Source: JBCCSZ01 sp039821145
GTDB taxonomy: Bacteria > Bacteroidota > Bacteroidia > Chitinophagales > Saprospiraceae
Length of the DNA: 64,000 nucleotides
Assembly (NCBI GenBank): GCA_039821145.1
Contig: JBCBOS010000009.1
Location: 1 to 64,000 of the forward strand
Direction: 5' to 3'
Shown: positions 62,046 through 64,000 of the stretch, one piece after another
Layout of the letters: each line of letters starts with the position of its first letter
Numbering within the stretch: the stretch's first letter is position 1
The notes under the pieces: model-generated
Databases searched by the model: none
Told to the model about the DNA's origin: nothing
The model's input: the letters and a program-made list of their open reading frames with translations, nothing else
Translations under genes and position numbers: made by a program

Positions 62046-64000
62046 TTAATATTCGATGATCTTGAGTTCTATGCGTTGGTTTTTGCGGCGTCCCTCTGGG
62101 TTTTCGTTGGAGGCCAGCGGCAGGGTACTTCCGTAGCCCCTGGCTTGTATCCTTGTGGCATCGACACCCTTCTGGATCAGGTATTGTACCACTGCTTCGG
62201 CCCGCTGGGTGGACAGCAAGTGGGCAAAACTGTAGCTGACCAAGCCATTGGTGTGGCCGCCAATCTCAATCCTCATAGATGGATAGCGTTGTAAAATCTT
62301 GGCCACCCGGTCCAACTCGGCATAAGAGCGCTCCAGAAGCTTGGATTGGTTGGCGTCGAAGTAGATGTTGTCCAGAGGGATGAGGGTGCCAGAGGCCAGG
62401 GGAAAAAGGACGATGTTTCTTTCCAACTCTTGGTATTCTCGGCTTGCCGGACCTTGGCGAAGGTCTTGGGGACTTGCTCCGATGGCATTCTTCGAGCGCT
62501 TCAGCACTTGATTTTTTTGCTCTCGGCTCTTGATCTGTGCATTCAACTCTTTGAGCAATTTGTTTTTGATGGCTCGTTTGAGGCTGTAGTCCAACTCTCG
62601 GAGAATGGCATTTTGAATCTCTCCTGTCAATTCCTCCTTCAGGTCTGTGGCGACGTCTTCATACAGTTTGTTGCGCAAACTGAGGGTAACATTTTCCACC
62701 GATCCTTCCTGTTGGCGAGGGGCAGATTTTCGGATGCGATCTGGCTTTTGAGTCCCTTTGGGAACGAGCTTGTCTTTTAGATTTTGCAGGGCCAAGTTGC
62801 GCAAGCGGTAGCTGAACAAGGGGCGGTATTCACTGTCGAGGCCGCGTTCGAACTCAATGGCCATTCGGTTGAAAGACTCGTCGATCAACTGCAGTTTGAC
62901 GGGATTGCGCAATTCTTCTTCCAATTCTACGCGCATTTTCCCTTCCAAGACTTGAAAAGCAGGAGCGGAATAGGTGGGAGCAGGGAGTGCCTGCTCAGCG
63001 GAAGCATCGTCCTTGTCTTCTCGGTCATTGTAATGTCTGTCGACCTTTTTGTAAAGTCGGTTCAACTCTTCATCGTCCTTATCGGAAGTACTGGGAGCGG
63101 AGGAAGGCCAATCGCTGGCTTGCTGATCGTAGTGGCGGGCGTACTTTCGCCGAAGTTCGTTCATGGCCTTGTCGGAGTCATCAGAGGTAGGGGCCGATTT
63201 TTTGGTGAAGCGCCTCTCCTTGGATTCCTTTCGCCCAAGGATCATTTGTTCGTATTTGTGCTTGAGCGATTCCAGCTCTGGATCGCTGCGATAGGTCTTG
63301 AATTCCTTTTTTTGCTGTTGGCGAATGGCAGTCTTTCGCGCCGTTTCCAATTGTTGTTGTTCCAATTGATGGAGCTCCTTGTCCAGGCTGTTGAGCCGCA
63401 GCTGCAAGCGTTCGATGTTGGCCAGGTCGATGGGCAGTTGCTTTTTGTCTGTCGACTGGGCCAGCCATTGTTGATCGCCATCCAGTGCCTCTTCCCATTG
63501 GTCAGACAATTCGATGTACTGAATGGTGGGAAAATAGCCATCCATCTCGGCAGATAGGCGAACGTCTTGTCCATAGGGGAGCAAAAGGCTGTATTGGCCA
63601 TCTCGGAGGGCGCGATTTGAACTGGTCTGTTGGTCGCCAATTTGCTGCACCTGCAGCTTGCCAGAGACGGGATATTGTTTTTGAGAATCTACCACTTTTC
63701 CCTTGACCAATACGATGGGCTCAGGGCGGTGGTCTTCTGTCAGTTGTATCCGATACAAGTCCGATGACCCTTCTGGATTCCTTCGTCCAAAGTAGGCATA
63801 GTCTCCTTCCGCCGGAATGCTGCAGATGGGATCGTCTTGTGGTGTATTGTAGGTCGCTCCCATATTGAGAGGCGTACTCCACTGGCTCCAATCGTCGCCC
63901 AATCGTCGGCTGATGAACAGGTCCTGCCCTCCTTGTCCTCCATGTCCATTTGACGTGAAGTACAGTGTCCGATTGTCTGCCGCCAAGAAAGCCGCTTTTT
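62046..64000 (-). CDS. OmpA-family protein with PD40 repeats, 5' end outside window
   Basis: At least 651 aa; the frame is open to the right edge. Visible order: PD40 blades (AFLAADNRTLYFTSNGHGGQ, SDLYRIQLTEDHRPEPI), a CNA-like beta domain (VVDSQKQYPVSGKLQVQQIG), a long charged helical insert of about 350 residues, and a C-terminal OmpA domain (NIYFDANQSKLLERSYAELD, GGHTNGLVSYSFAHLLS, RRKNQRIELKIIEY). Such proteins connect outer membrane and peptidoglycan. The missing N terminus probably has a signal and TPR or more PD40 blades. Confidence 0.88.
   Translation of the reverse strand, partial: KAAFLAADNRTLYFTSNGHGGQGGQDLFISRRLGDDWSQWSTPLNMGATYNTPQDDPICSIPAEGDYAYFGRRNPEGSSDLYRIQLTEDHRPEPIVLVKGKVVDSQKQYPVSGKLQVQQIGDQQTSSNRALRDGQYSLLLPYGQDVRLSAEMDGYFPTIQYIELSDQWEEALDGDQQWLAQSTDKKQLPIDLANIERLQLRLNSLDKELHQLEQQQLETARKTAIRQQQKKEFKTYRSDPELESLKHKYEQMILGRKESKERRFTKKSAPTSDDSDKAMNELRRKYARHYDQQASDWPSSAPSTSDKDDEELNRLYKKVDRHYNDREDKDDASAEQALPAPTYSAPAFQVLEGKMRVELEEELRNPVKLQLIDESFNRMAIEFERGLDSEYRPLFSYRLRNLALQNLKDKLVPKGTQKPDRIRKSAPRQQEGSVENVTLSLRNKLYEDVATDLKEELTGEIQNAILRELDYSLKRAIKNKLLKELNAQIKSREQKNQVLKRSKNAIGASPQDLRQGPASREYQELERNIVLFPLASGTLIPLDNIYFDANQSKLLERSYAELDRVAKILQRYPSMRIEIGGHTNGLVSYSFAHLLSTQRAEAVVQYLIQKGVDATRIQARGYGSTLPLASNENPEGRRKNQRIELKIIEY

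Noticed and set aside
1..64000. CRISPR arrays, rRNA genes, prophage modules, origin-type repeats
   Set aside because: No regularly spaced direct repeats, rRNA-like sequence, phage structural genes or DnaA-box clusters were noticed on reading; a computed scan would be needed to exclude weak cases.

Overview
The window is chromosomal DNA of a Bacteroidota bacterium, most likely a relative of Saprospiraceae/Lewinella. The evidence is a set of families largely confined to that phylum (GIN/DUF2807, DUF4292, DUF4270, DUF4290, DUF6427, DUF6913, WG-repeat proteins, a stand-alone GT5 'starch synthase' domain beside panC), GC-rich genes, weak Shine-Dalgarno signals and repeated Bacteroidota-type promoter boxes (TAnnTTTG, several with TTG about 20 nt upstream). 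No family assignment was checked against a database; calls rest on motifs, lengths and neighbourhood read from the sequence.

Layout. 1-2420: an AT-rich accessory strip with a broken IS3-type transposase remnant, a complete IS481-like element (384-1737; 46-bp inverted ends, 5-bp target duplication) whose transposase is dead, a non-coding stretch with a 17-bp inverted repeat, and tRNA-Asp with its terminator. 2.8-18.7 kb: housekeeping genes (accA, a DUF6913 gene overlapping dapA, hflX, an M29 aminopeptidase, glyS, prfC, rplY, a nitrilase-family amidase) mixed with envelope genes (GIN-domain protein, WG-repeat protein, DUF4292 lipoprotein overlapping an EnvC-like LytM protein). 18.9-24.5 kb: an NlpC/P60 lipoprotein facing a four-gene minus-strand operon (alpha/beta-hydrolase, ATP-grasp ligase, class I glutamine amidotransferase, second ATP-grasp-like protein) with a good promoter. 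It looks like a small biosynthetic system making an unknown amide- or peptide-bonded product, and is the best candidate here for an undescribed pathway. A second hydrolase is transcribed divergently from it.

24.7-35.5 kb: MltD-like lytic transglycosylase, DsbD with a duplicated N-terminal domain, DUF6427 membrane protein, a small orphan protein, a divergent pair of paralogous helical-repeat proteins, an intergenic strip bounded by two terminators, and an OmpA lipoprotein. 35.6-44.4 kb: cell wall and cofactor genes on both strands: murA (Asp replacing the catalytic Cys), DUF4290, glmS, DUF4270, a GT5 N-domain protein, panC, panD and an MBL-fold hydrolase.

44.6-64 kb: a surface/export region with two very large proteins of the same three-part plan (gluzincin-like domain, beta-propeller, beta-barrel), one with an intact zinc site and one without; an inositol-phosphatase-family gene, a MacB-type permease, a flippase-Wzz-O-antigen ligase/polymerase trio without glycosyltransferases, a secreted zinc metalloprotease, a MarR regulator, an AstE/aspartoacylase-like enzyme, a small acidic helical protein, and an OmpA/PD40 protein running off the right edge.

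No rRNA, CRISPR array, prophage or replication origin was seen. Intergenic stretches over 300 bp hold only the items listed.
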